This document shows positions 23,055-33,484 of a DNA stretch of 64,000 nucleotides, piece after piece. Source of the DNA: Myotis daubentonii (Eukaryota; Chordata; Mammalia; Chiroptera; Vespertilionidae); the NCBI RefSeq assembly GCF_963259705.1, contig NC_081851.1, positions 10,824,145 to 10,888,144 on the forward strand. The letters run 5' to 3'. Each line of letters opens with the position of its first letter. Position 1 is the first letter of the stretch. Position numbers and translations under genes: made by a program. The notes beneath the pieces are model-generated. The model ran no database searches, was not told the DNA's origin, and worked only from the letters and a program-made list of their open reading frames with translations.

Positions 23055-24404
23055 TGTTATTACTACTTAGAGAAAAGAGGCCCCCTGCCAACAATGACAT
23101 CGGTCACTTGGCTGTAGAAGGACACAGTGACCGTGAGGTTGTGCTTGTGTCCTTGCACCTGGACATGCTCATTAGGATTCCCATGTTCAGAGTGGCCTTG
23201 GCCCTCCGGCATGCTATCAACAAGGCCCCCACACTCTGAGTGGCCTTGACTCTCCGGGGACTCTGGCCTGGTTCCCACCATGGGCATCTCACTGCCCGCC
23301 AACCTCTCCTCACTGTCAGGCGAAGGTGCTCAGCACATGGTGGGCGGCTGGAGCCCGGGCCTTGGCCCCCGCTCTCAGCACAGCTGGGGTCGGGGGAGGG
23401 ACGGTAGGTAGGTGGAGCTTGTCCTCCGGGGCTCAGCCTCTTCCTTTCAGGCTGCTTACTCTCCAGGTGGGCCTCGTCGCCAGGCGTGTGCACAGGCCGG
23501 CCCGGGTAGAGCGCTGGTCCTGTTGCTTTGACCTGAGTTCCGCCTGGGAGCCTGAAGCCTGCCATCCTCCCTTTCACACCAGCACAGTTTCAAACCATTA
23601 GAACTACTTTGTTGTCATTAGACATTGACAAGAATTGGACCACGTGCCTGGGTCTGTGGCCTCCAGCTCAGGAGACTCCGGAGAACCCCCTGAGTAAGGG
23701 GCATAACTGACAGCTTCCTGCCTGTGAGAGCCCTGACACCAGCCTGGGACTCCACCATTCGACACCTCCATTGTCACTTGTTAAATGAAGGGTGTAGAGC
23801 AGATCTCTAATTCCTCCCTTCAGGATGTGTTGATTTCATCAGGAGAAGCCATGCTAGTAAGAAATGGTCCTTTTTCATCTCTCCTCCCACTTAGCCTCCT
23901 GTGCTACCCTCCTTCCTCCTCACGAGGAAGAAGAGAGAACTGGCCCTCTTAGCTCCGAGTTCCAGGACGACTGTGCTGTGGGGCCGGCGGGGGCAGGAGG
24001 GTGAATGGGACCTGTGCTTCACCGTAACAACGAAGAGTTCGTTTCCTCCCCGTCCTCGCCAGCCAGCGCGTCCAGCAGTTTTGCCTTTGCTTCCTGTCCG
24101 CGGATGGCCTCGGTCTCTCCGCGTGTCAGCCTATCGCGTGTGTATGCGTAGCTTGCTGTGACTGGGTTGGACTTCCCTGGAGAAAGGAGCGCGTCTGCTG
24201 CGCCCCCAGGTGGTGAGAGCACTGCCAGTGCGCACATGTCCTCGTGGCCTGCGCTCGGAGGGGAGGAAGCGCGGTTGGTCCATGAAAAGGACACGGCTGC
24301 TGTTGGGAGTGGTCTTGATAGGACACTAACTGTTTAAATATCTGTCCTTTTTAAACATCTGAATAAATTCTCAAGATTTTATTGAATGAACTGATTATTC
24401 TTGT
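23055..24404. other. Unique sequence with one CTCF-like site
   Basis: No gene is recognised. An imperfect tandem duplication of about 48 bp (AGAGTGGCCTTGGCC / TGAGTGGCCTTGACT) lies at 23187-23250. A single CTCF-like motif at 24200-24215 is listed separately. Confidence 0.3.
24200..24215 (-). promoter_or_regulatory. CTCF-like motif
   Basis: The plus strand reads GCGCCCCCAGGTGGTG. The minus strand is CACCACCTGGGGGCGC, one base from the CCACCAGGGGGCGC core of the CTCF consensus. It lies outside any mobile element that I can recognise. Confidence 0.4.
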
Positions 24405-24421
24405 GTGTGTGTGTGTGTGTA
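24402..24421. repeat. (TG)n microsatellite
   Basis: Short TG run of about 20 bp. Confidence 0.85.
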
Positions 24422-24439
24422 TGAGGGTTGGTTCAAACT

Positions 24440-24630
24440 TCCAAAACACTTGGAGGTTTTCAAAATTCTCCAGCTGCTGAATTTTGAAGCAAATCCCAGA
24501 TATCAGTTCCTTTCATCGGTAAATAATTCAGTAACAATAACTCCGGGATATTATCAAACATGCACCAGTGTGTACATTTCTCACCTATCTCAGAAACCTT
24601 ACTCAACATTGGGTTGTGAAACCTAGAACC
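24440..24630. repeat. Possible old L1 tail fragment
   Basis: TTTGAAGCAAATCCCAGATA, TCAGTTCCTTTCATCGGTAA and TAATTCAGTA resemble the 3' UTR of ancient L1 elements (the AAATCCCAGACATCATATCA class). Weak, no coding. Confidence 0.4.
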
Positions 24631-24640
24631 AAAGGCGGTT

Positions 24641-25486
24641 CAGGCATTGCAGTTGGAGGACCTGTTTGTTTCTCCACCCTCTTATTTCTTTATTTTTCTT
24701 CCATTGTTTCTTTATTATTTTAGTTATTTATTTCATTATTTCTTTTTAAAGTTGCAGACTGGTTTGTTGGGGTGACTTGGTCTCTGTCCCCGGGGTTCCC
24801 CACAGCTGGAGCTCGCTAACCAGACCCCGTTGCCCAGCTTTTTTGTCTCCGCGTGTCCTGCGCATTCCCGTCACATCGCAGCCGATACCGGTTTGATTTC
24901 CTGGCAGGACTCTCCGTGGGCTGCGTCAGCTCCCAGCAGAAGGACACGGGCACCAGCAGCCTTGCCGATTGCTGGCTGCAAAATGGTGACATCGGGCCCT
25001 CTCCTTCCCCCCACACTCAGCCACGCGAGGAGCGTGCCCAGCCCTTACGCTGAGGTACATTACACAGGCGAGTCTCGGCCTTTATTTGGCAGTTTTCAGA
25101 ATAAAGAGTTCTGATTCCTCGGCGTTCTCCACAGGCCACCAGGGAGGCGTTTGTGTGTAGAGAAGTGATGAGCTAATGACTCAAGGTGCTGCTGAAGGAG
25201 TTTCATGCAGCTGACATCCTTGGTGCTGTTCAGGTGGCCGCTGTAGCCACTGCCACCCTCTGCACGCGCCTGAGATCCGCGCCATCGCCACGGAGGGCTG
25301 GAGCCCCGGCGCCTCAGGCTTCTCCAGCCACAGGTCCCTGTTTCTCCAGAGACTGTGGTCCGTCCTGTGGTCCCTGCAGTAGGAAATGGAATTGGGGACT
25401 TTGGTTTGGGAGTTAGGGACACTCATTATTTCTGGGTTGGTCATTGTGTCTGGGCCTTTGTTTTGATTTGATTTTAACATGATCTA
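24641..25486. other. Unique sequence, no gene recognised
   Basis: A pyrimidine-rich stretch lies at 24670-24750, then mixed sequence. No gene or repeat is recognised. Confidence 0.3.
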
Positions 25487-25805
25487 CTAAAGGCGCCATG
25501 CACGAAATTCGTGCACTGGAGGTTGAGGGTCCCTCAGCCCGGCCTGTGCCCTCTCGCAGTCCGGGACCCCTCGCTCCTTACCGCCCGCCTGCTCGCTGCT
25601 CCTTACCGCTCGGCTCTCTGCTCCTTAGTGCTGCCCCAGGAGGCGAGAGAGCCCGACTTCTGGCTGAGTGGCGCTCCCCCTGTGGGAGTGCACTGACCAC
25701 CGGGGGCAGCTCCTGCGTTGAGCGTCTGCCCCCTGGTGGTCAGTGCGCATCATAGTGACTGGTTGTTCTCCGCCTTAACGGCCACTTAGGCTTTTATTAT
25801 ATAGA
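25487..25805 (-). mobile_element. Non-autonomous Helitron with CTCF-like motif pair
   Basis: On the minus strand it starts TCTATATAATAAAAGCCTAA and ends with the stem TGCACGAATTTCGTGCA, then TGGCGCCTTTAG. The flanks (A before, T after) fit Helitron insertion. The final CTAG has decayed to TTAG. Inside, two CTCF-like motifs form an inverted repeat (25694-25742). No RepHel coding remains (319 bp). Confidence 0.88.
25694..25742. promoter_or_regulatory. Inverted pair of CTCF-like motifs in a Helitron
   Basis: TGACCACCGGGGGCAG and CTGCCCCCTGGTGGTCA form 16-bp arms with a 16-nt gap. Each arm is close to the CTCF core CCACCAGGGGGC, and the two arms have opposite orientation. Binding is inferred only. 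Confidence 0.45.
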
Positions 25806-26697
25806 TTGTAAATCCACACTGATATTTATAATTCAAAATTACAAAATCGTTTGCTTCTTTGATTATATATTTGTATCTCTTTTCTCTTATGCTGAAAGTT
25901 TTTGTCCCTAGGAACATGAACATAATTATTTGCTTGATTATCCTAGTTAATCTATATACAACATATATAAATATTTAGAATAACTCTACCAATATTATCA
26001 CCAACAATTTCACTGCTGAAAATAGCTGAAGATGTTTTGTCCTTAAGGTTTTCCCCACTAGGGAAATACAGTCTAATTGCTGTGTTTCAAAGTCTTTCGG
26101 AACGATACCTCTCTATTTATGCCACGAACTCAATACATCATTTAGTTAATATGCTGTCATTCTGGTTTTGCTCTTTTGAGACTTTAAAAAATTAACACGG
26201 GTTTATCATTATGTAAACCGTGGACGTGGTTCCAGAGCCAAATGTCCGTAGAGAAATCTCGTTCGGTATTTTTGTCTTCTTCTCCCCCCACCCCCCTTTC
26301 AGTCACTGTTTTTAAGAGTATTTTCTTATCCCTCCTTTTACTTACTGCTTTTTAGTGCAAGAAAATACAGATGTCCCTATGTACTTATTTTTAACATTTC
26401 TCATTTAAAAAAATAAACAATAGCACACTTTACACACGTTTTCCAAACTAGAAGTTAAAGGTCGTCTCCTAATTAGATGGATATTGTAACCTAAGTAAGC
26501 ACGACATTGAGTTACACTGAATGTGCTCATTTATTCAGTTATTTTTGGAAGGGGTAATTATAGCAACTGCCACCTAAACATTTTAATTATATTCCAAAAT
26601 AGTTAGAGAATACATTAATATTCCTGTCTTGTTTTTGCTGTTAAAAAAAAAAAGAAAGAAAGAAAAACTTGGTCTGTTCGATGTGCATGTATTTTAG
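25806..26697. other. AT-rich sequence, no gene recognised
   Basis: AT-rich, with several short runs that may be old L1 tails (26260-26420). Nothing else is supported. Confidence 0.3.
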
Positions 26698-26845
26698 TTC
26701 CATAGTTCTCAATGGGGCGCTTTCACCCCGTAGGGGACGCTTGGCGATGTCTGGAGATATTTTTGATCCTACAACCCAAGGGAGGGTGGGATGGCTGCTG
26801 AGTTCCTCCAGAGCACGGGACAGCCCACAACAGTCACGGTCCCAG
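26698..26845 (+). mobile_element. MER20-like hAT-Charlie relic
   Basis: It reads CATAGTTCTCAATGGGGCGC, GGGACGCTTGGCGATGTCTG, GAGATATTTTTGAT and CACGGGACAGCCCACAACAG. That is the MER20 layout, diverged and lacking the right end. Confidence 0.65.
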
Positions 26846-27190
26846 GCGTCAGCACTGTATGTCACTCGGTTCCAACCAGGCCTTGGAGAGCCTGGCCATC
26901 TCTTCCCTCCCGCTCCCCTCCTCTCTGCCTCCCATCCCTCCTCTTTCCCTTTCTCTTCTTTTTCAGTAAAACTAGACATTTACATCTAGGTCATCGATGA
27001 TATGTGCTTTACCAGGCTTGTGTGAAGAGAAAAATAATTCCGCACTTGAAAGCTCTGCTCTGGTTTTACTCTGGTAACAGTTACATGTGCAGCCAAGTGT
27101 TTGGGGACGGGAGCAAGTGGTGCATTGTTACAGGTCTCAGGAAACGGGATCGCTTGTTAGGTGCCTGCACACCGACCGGATGGTTTAAAG

Positions 27191-27402
27191 CAGCGGTTCT
27201 CAACCTGTGGGTCGCGACCCCTTTGGCGGTCGAACGACCCTTTCACAGGGGTCGCCTAAGACCATCCTGCATATCAGATATTTACATTACGATTCATAAC
27301 AGTAGCAACATTACAGTTATGAAGTAGCAATGACAATAATTTTATGGTTGGGTCACAACATGAGGAACTGTATTGAAAGGGCCAGAAGGTTGAGAACCAC
27401 TG
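27191..27402 (+). mobile_element. SPIN-type hAT mini-element with perfect target duplication
   Basis: It is flanked by identical 8-bp repeats GTTTAAAG (27183-27190 and 27403-27410). The ends are CAGCGGTTCTCAACCTGTGG and GAAGGTTGAGAACCACTG. It is 212 bp, and the central AT-rich segment of the 59297 copy is missing between ACCATC and CTGCATATCAG. Confidence 0.93.
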
Positions 27403-27410
27403 GTTTAAAG

Positions 27411-28429
27411 CGATGGAAGTTGAATTTTGAAGTGTTGGAGGCAGGATGGGCCCCATGGCCTCACGGTTAATTTGGCATATACCCCTCTATGAAAGACTGT
27501 TACTCAAAGGCCTCTGTGTGTGTAGGCGATCTGTGGGAAGATGGACAGCTAGGCTGCTCTTACCACGTTATTTGGTCATTGTTGACATCCAAGAACTCCA
27601 GGCCTCGCATTACTTTTTCTTATTTCTGTACTTTCCGTGGCCTCCCTTTGGTATCTGATGAAATACTCATTCACTGCATGTTGGTTTTACCGTGACGTGG
27701 ACGAGTGGGGCCACCTGACGGGGTGTCGGCAATGCGCGCTGATCACTGGTGGAGCGGTGCCTGGGAATTGGCACGGGGCACGGAGAGCAGGTGGTGCAGC
27801 GGCCGGGCGGTCCTGGGCGCGAACTGGATGACTTGATCCTAGTTTTCCTTTTGCCTTTGGTATGAAGAGGACCCAGAGGAGTTCCTAACCTCGCTGCTCT
27901 ATTTTTTTTTTTTTCTTTTGTTTTCCCTTGCATTTCCCCACATTTCCATCAAGTGAATTAAGTGAGTTGGAAAAAACGGGTCAGCACTTCCGGCACCAGG
28001 AAAGCAGTACACGCTGGGCTCCGTGGAATGAGCCCCACATAATTAGATCGTGACAGACATCCGCTGTGACAGGCCCTGCTCTGCCGCCCCCTGAGGATTG
28101 TGTGATAGGAGGAGTTTTATTAAACATTTTACGTCTGAGTTTCACATATTCGGGGTTGGTTTGGTGCCATTCGTGGGAGTGGGAGTGTGTGGTGATGGCT
28201 ACAAGGGTGGTCTCTCAGAAATAGATTTAGTCACCAGAGTCCCTTTTTATGGCCATACGGCATAAAAACTTACTCTCCTCTCCAGGCCTGTGACTTACAC
28301 CTTATACCATCCACCCTTTCTTTCAGCATCTTCCCCTGTGCCCCCAAGGAAAAAGTTGACGTTGAACATGCCTTTTTCACTCACCAGAGGCACAACCTTT
28401 GAAAATGCCCCTATTTCAGCCTTTATACT
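27411..28429. other. Unique sequence, no gene recognised
   Basis: Mixed sequence with a short T-rich run at 27901-27916. Candidate acceptor TTTCTTTCAG at about 28327 is followed by an open frame of no recognised family and no clear donor. Confidence 0.3.
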
Positions 28430-28632
28430 TTTAAATATTTTTTTTATTGATTTCAGAGAGGGAGAGATAGAAACATCAGTGATGTGAGAGAATCACTGAT
28501 CAGCTGCCTCCTGCACGCCCCCTACTGGGGATCCAGCCCAACACCTGGGCATGTGCCCTGACCTGGAATCAAACTATGACCTCGTGGTTCATAGGCCGAC
28601 GCTCAACCACTGAGCCACACCAGCTGGGCCCT
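28430..28632 (-). mobile_element. VES-type SINE
   Basis: Antisense copy: TTTTTTTTATTGATTTCAGA (reversed tail), GGGGATCCAGCCCAACACC, ATGTGCCCTGACCTGGAATC and the reversed head ACTGAGCCACACCAGCTGGG. Confidence 0.92.
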
Positions 28633-29517
28633 GGGTCATTTTTTATTCTGCACAGAAATAAAACACAGTCTGTGCTATTTCTGGGTGGCGGTGTTAAGTC
28701 AGGGCTCTCAGGGCCACCAGCGGAGCAGTTGCCAGGTGCAGCGGGCAAGGGCACCATTGTGCCCATGCCTTTCTCCGCAGGAAAAGCTGCGGCCCATTGG
28801 GCAAGTGGGTGTTCCGACTGCGCACGTGTGAGGGGACCTGCCTGGGACAGCAGCAGCTCAGGGGCTAAGAGGATGGGGAGCAGCCCGGGCCTCGTGCTGT
28901 GGGGCTCCCGTCAGGCCTGTTGGGGAGGCAGGCGGGAAGGACGTGAGGAGTCAGTGGACTTGCTGCCCCCGAGGGACAGTGATTCCCGCAGAGTGAGGCC
29001 GTGGACCAGACCTCGGCTTACCCAGTAGCCTGTGAACACTGTGCCCACGCGGGCTGTCAGCTGCCCGCTGCAGGGACAGATGCTTCTGAAAAGAACCAGC
29101 TCGTAAAAACTCGGCAATTTGGTGTGGATGCCATTGATTTGTGGTCCCCTAAGTTTGTGAAGCGACTGGTGCCCACTGCACATGTTTAGGCAGCTGAATC
29201 ACCCTAAATCAGGTGGGACTGGAGGGTGACGAGCTGTAGTCATCTGATGCGGTTCGTTTCCTAGGAGAACAAAACTGTAACTCCATTTTCATTAATTTAC
29301 AGTTGTGTTCCATCTACTTCAGAGCCAATATTAAATTACCCCCTACCTCCAGAAGATGTGCTTGAACATAAGTATCGGAAGGATTAGTATTCTGAGTTAC
29401 GGTTAGCTTGTTTTAAGGTTTGTTTTCACCTATCATCATTTTGTTGAAACATTTTTTTTTTGTTTGTTTGAAAGTGATGCGTAGTTTTTTTGTTTGTTTG
29501 TTTGTTTGTTTTTAAAG
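28633..29517. other. Unique sequence upstream of a possible terminal exon
   Basis: Mixed, with GC-rich parts at 28640-29060. The last bases form a (TTTG)n run (29489-29510) that could act as the pyrimidine tract of the acceptor at 29517. Confidence 0.3.
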
Positions 29518-29695
29518 GAAGATGAATTAGCCATTAAGGGAGGCCCTTCTCCTGGGGGAGGTGCCCCGAAGGCCACGTCAGAGGGTTCTGCAACATCCAA
29601 GTCGTAGGTCCCTCGGATCCTTTTGTTTTCCCCCTTTTCTTATACTTGCTGGTGAATTTTATGGCCTGTACATTATACTATCTCAGTTTAATAAA
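29518..29695 (+). other. Possible 3'-terminal exon with polyadenylation signal
   Basis: A TTTTTAAAG acceptor with a T-rich tract precedes an open frame of 29 codons (start EDELAIKGG, end GSATSKS) that stops with TAG at 29605-29607. An AATAAA signal lies 80 bp further on (29690-29695), with a GT-rich stretch after it, so the layout is that of a last coding exon with a short 3' UTR. I do not recognise the peptide, which is Gly, Ser and Pro rich. No upstream exon can be joined with confidence. It could equally be a chance frame or an exon of a non-coding transcript. Confidence 0.35.
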
Positions 29696-29764
29696 AAGTA
29701 ACTGTGGCGTTGGTAGATTGACTTAGAGAGAAGAAACGAAGGGTAACATGCTTTTATCTTTATA

Positions 29765-29960
29765 CGAGGGGCCTGGTGCACGAAATTCTTTACCTGGAGG
29801 GGTGGTCCCTCAGCCCAGCCTGACCTCTCTCACATACTGGGAGCCCTCAGGGGATGTCCTACTGACTCGGGAGCAGGGAGTGGGCCTAAGCTGCAGTCTG
29901 GCCTCCCTTTGTGCGAGGTGACCTGGCTGATCAGGGAAAGGCACCAGCCCCATCACCCCG
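29765..29960 (-). mobile_element. Helitron 3'-end fragment
   Basis: The plus strand starts CGAGGGGCCTGGTGCACGAA, the reversed HeliBat 3' end with an eroded stem and CTAG. The next 140 bp (GGGATGTCC, GTGGGCCTAAGCTGCAGTC) match the Helitrons at 32415 and 63313. Homology then fades, and the 5' end is lost. Confidence 0.7.
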
Positions 29961-30111
29961 CTGCTGCAGCCACTGCCAGTCACTGCAGCTACCAAGGTGT
30001 TTTCATCAACACGGACTCCTGTCCCTTCACCATGAAAAAATGACAACTTTTTTTAGGCATTTTCAAGATGTGTCTTTCATAGGATATGACATTTCTTTAT
30101 TATTTTTTTCT

Positions 30112-30351
30112 ATCCTCACCTGAGGATATGTTTCCATTGATTTTTAGAGAATGTAGACGAGAAAGGGAAAGACAGAAAAAAACATCCAAGTGAGAGGAAC
30201 ACTTTGATTGGTTGCCTCCTGCATGAGTGCTGTCCTGGGCCCCAGCCAGGGAAGAGCCTGAAACCTAGGTACATGCCCTTGGTCAGAATTGAACCCAGAC
30301 CCTGTGGTAGGCAGGCCGAGGCATTATCTACTGAGCCAAACTGGCTAGGGC
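30112..30351 (-). mobile_element. VES-type SINE (older)
   Basis: Antisense copy with the tail region CCATTGATTTTTAGAGAA, B-box reverse GAATTGAACCCAGACC and reversed head CTGAGCCAAACTGGCTAGGG. It is diverged, with a small insertion near 30230. Confidence 0.85.
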
Positions 30352-30525
30352 AGGATAGCCCCTCCAGAAGCAGACCTTCGTTTTTTCTCTAAGAGTGAGG
30401 TGGAAAAACCCTACATCACCTTCTTGGATTCTTATTACCCAGGTTACTAAGAATATTACCATTGGAATACAGGGAGCTTAGCCAGTGAGTGGTCAGAAAA
30501 GGTGTTTTCTCTGTAGTTCACACCG

Positions 30526-30879
30526 ATCCCCAGCTCAGCCCCTGCCCAGGCCTAAGGCCTTAGGCCGGGCATTAGGCCTGGGCAGGGGACCCCCAGCCCT
30601 GTGCAATCGCCGGCTCCGCCCCTGCCCAGGCCTCAGGCTTCTGGCCGGGGCGATCGCCGGCTCTGTCCCCCCGGGTGGCGTCTGGTCCTGCCGCCCCGCC
30701 TCCCCGGTCCCTCATCTGCAGCCCGGATCGCATGGGCGGTGTCTGGCGTTGCTCGCCCCACCTGCAGTATGTAAATTTAACGGCCATCTTTGTTGGGCTA
30801 ATTTGCATACTCTTCTGATTGGCTGGTGGGCATAGCGAAGGTACAGTCAAATAGCATCTTTGTCTTTTATTAGTGTAGA
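30526..30879 (-). mobile_element. Helitron 5' part (3' truncated)
   Basis: The minus strand begins TCTACACTAATAAAAGACAA at 30879. Inside are GGCCATCTTTGTT and TAATTTGCAT, the 5' layout of the Helitrons at 33468 and 60319. Further in, GCCCCTGCCCAGGCCTAAGG-type repeats match the internal array of the 60319 element. No 3' stem or CTAG is found, so the element is cut short near 30526. Confidence 0.75.
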
Positions 30880-32003
30880 TTGTCTGGTATGAAGAGTGAG
30901 GTTTGCCAGTGGTCTGTGTGGCTTGGATTAAAACACATTTTACAGATTGTTGAGATGAAGAAACCTGTGGTGAACCCACCCAGGTTACAGAGAAATAAGT
31001 TCATGCGGATCATGAGTCTCCATGATGATCAACTGCGGGTGTGTATGTGGAGGCACAAAGTGGGAGTTCAGTTTCTTCATAGATCAGATTGGATTCGGTC
31101 TGCAGTGTTCTCACCCAATTTTTCTGAGTTCACTATATGTCTTTGAAAATTTTGCTACTTAGAGCTTAGAGACTTTCTCCTGTTTCACACGTGCATAGCA
31201 CTTCAGCATAGGAGGTAATTTATTTACCTGTGCACCTCGATGGACGTTTAGGCTCTCTTCATTTTGATGTCCTACCAACTGCCCTCCCTAGAGCTGTGCA
31301 GTTTTGCAGTTTGTGGGAGAGGACCTGCTACCTCCCCACCTCCCCAAACTGCTGTTTATCACACTTACACATTTTTTGGTAATTTTTTAAATTTTTACTT
31401 TTGAAATCACTTTTGGCTCATGAAACATTGCAAAAATAGTACAAAGGATTCCTCTGCACCCTTCATCTACCTTCCTCAGACAGTCACATCTTACATCACC
31501 ACAGTGACCTGAGGGAAGTTAACACTCACATGCTGTCACCACACTTCTGGTCTCTGACAGTCTGCTGGGTGGAAGGTAATAGCTTAGTGTGATTTTCGTT
31601 TACATCCATTTTATTATGAGTGAATCCAGCAGGTTTTTGTATGTTTGAAAGGCAGGTATTTTCCTCTGCTCATTTCTTTGATTTGCTGCTCTTCTGTGAA
31701 TTTCAAGGAGCTCGCACTGTCTCAGGAGGAGAGGAGCCCTTTGTGTTAGGAATAACAAATATTTTTCCCTAACTTGTAACTTGTCTTTCTGATTTTCCTG
31801 GGGTAGATTTTACCATGTAAAAAAGTTCTTCCTTCAAGTTTATAAAGGCTATATTTTATATATCCTTCTATACTCTATTGTTCGACCATAAATCATAGAG
31901 GCACTTGGGTCGATCCAATTGTAGGATGTGAAGCGTGGCTCCAACTTTCTTCAGATGGTACCAACATGTGCTATTGCCATTTATTAAGAACTCTTATCTT
32001 TTC
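30880..32003. other. Unique with old repeat traces
   Basis: The part at 30925-30985 resembles a MIR core (CACATTTTACAGATTGTTGA). The part at 31370-31590 resembles an ancient antisense L1 tail (AAAAATAGTACAAAGGATTC, CCACAGTGACC). No gene is seen. Confidence 0.35.
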
Positions 32004-32204
32004 GCCCTGGCCTGTGTGGCCCAGTGGGTTGGAGCGTTTCCGGTGCATCGAAAGGCTGCAGGTTTGAATCCTGGTCAGGGCACATACTAGGTTGTGGGTT
32101 TGGTCCCCATTCAGCACACGTACAGGAGGCAACCAGTTGCTGTTTTTCTCTCTCTCTTTCAAATCAATAAGCTTGTCCTGGCTGAGGATTAAAAGAAGAA
32201 GTCT
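32004..32204 (+). mobile_element. VES-type SINE with target duplication
   Basis: It starts GCCCTGGCCTGTGTGGCCCA and ends in GTCCTGGCTGAGGATTAAA. The flanks AAGAACTCTTATCT and AAGAAGTCTTATCT are a near-perfect 14-bp target duplication. Confidence 0.92.
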
Positions 32205-32414
32205 TATCTCCCCCATTGACTTGAACCAGCGCCTTTAGTGTAGACTAGATTCCCAGATGATTAGGGTCTGTGTTCCATTTCCTCCTGTTTCATCCCTCCA
32301 GCCTGTTGTATGTCACATCAGACTTGAACAGATGAATTCTTTGAAAGTTTCCTATTATTTTAAAGTAAATGAAACAAAATAGCAGTATTATATCCAAGTC
32401 TTTTATAAAGCTAA

Positions 32415-32881
32415 CTAGAGGCCCGGTGCACAAAAATTTGTGCACTCAGGGGTAGGGGATCCCTCAACCTGGCCTGTGCCCTCTCACAATCTGGGACCCC
32501 TCGGGAGTGACCACTTGCTGGCTTAGGCCTGCTCCCCGGGGGAATTGGGCCTAAGATTGCAATCAGACATCCCTCTGGCAGCCTGGCAGCCCTCGGGGGA
32601 TGTCCATTTGCCAGCGGGGAGCAGACCTAAGCTGCAGTCGGACATTCTTAGCGCTGCTGAGGAGGCATGAGAGGCTCCCACCACCACCGCTGTACTGGCA
32701 GCCATCAGCCTGGCTTGTGGCTGAGCAGAGGTCCCCCCTGTGAGAGCGCTCTGACCACCAGAGGGCAGCTCCTGCATTGAGCGTCTGCCCCCTGGTGGTC
32801 AGTGTGTGTCATAGTGACCAGTCATTCCCAGTCTTTCTGCTGTTAGGGTCAGTTTGCATATTACCCTTTTACTATATAGGA
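32415..32881 (-). mobile_element. Helitron with CTCF-like motif pair, abutting a second Helitron
   Basis: The minus strand starts TCCTATATAGTAAAAGGGTA at 32881 and ends with the stem GTGCACAAATTTTTGTGCAC, then CGGGCCTCTAG. It is 467 bp, with both termini intact. The internal sequence is shared with the elements at 25487 and 63313, including the motif pair (32752-32801). Its first base directly follows the 3' end of the Helitron at 32882-33468. Confidence 0.9.
32752..32801. promoter_or_regulatory. Inverted pair of CTCF-like motifs in a Helitron
   Basis: TGACCACCAGAGGGCAG and CTGCCCCCTGGTGGTCA face opposite ways with a 16-nt gap. The right arm has the full core CCACCAGGGGGCAG on the minus strand. 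The left has one substitution. Confidence 0.5.
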
Positions 32882-33468
32882 TAGAGGCCTGGTGCACGGG
32901 TGGGGGCCGGCTGGTTTGCCTTGAAGGGTGTCCCGGATCAGGGTGGGGGTCCCGCTTGGGTGCCTGGCCAGCCTGGATGATGGGCTGATGGCTGTTTGCA
33001 GCTGGTCACACCCCCTTTAGGGTGGGGGTCCCCACTGGGGTGCCTGGCCAGTCTGGGTGAGGGGCTGAGGGCCGTTTTCAGGCTGGCAGGCAACTGAAGC
33101 TCCTAGCCTCTTTTTTTATTCTGGGATTTATTTACCTTCTATAGCTGTCACTGGAGCTGAGAGCCGGCTCCAGCTCTGAGGCCTGGCTCCAGCTCTGAGG
33201 CCGTGGCTGGCTGAAAGCAGGTATCTGTGGTTTGTTTCGCTTCTATAATTGAAACATTGTTGCTTCTGGAGCTCAGAGCTGGGCGGCGGCAGGCAGGGAA
33301 CTTTGACTTCCTCCATCACTGGAGCAAGCAAGCCTCATGTTCGCTTCAACTGCATGGCTGCCGGCCGCCATCTTTGTTGTCAGTTAATTTGCATATCCTG
33401 CTGATTAGCCAATGGGAAGTGTAGCAGAGGTATGAGCAATTACCATGTTTGTCTATTATTAGATAGGA
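32882..33468 (-). mobile_element. Helitron, 587 bp, tandem neighbour
   Basis: The minus strand starts TCCTATCTAATAATAGACAA at 33468 and ends GGCCTCTA at 32882, where the next Helitron begins. The 5' region holds GCCATCTTTGTT, TTAATTTGCAT and TAGCCAATGGG. The inside has a short direct repeat (GGCTCCAGCTCTGAGGCC twice at 33165-33203) not shared with its neighbour, so the cargo differs. The 3' stem is eroded (GTGCACGGGTGGG). Confidence 0.82.
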
Positions 33469-33484
33469 TTACCGTGCTTACATA

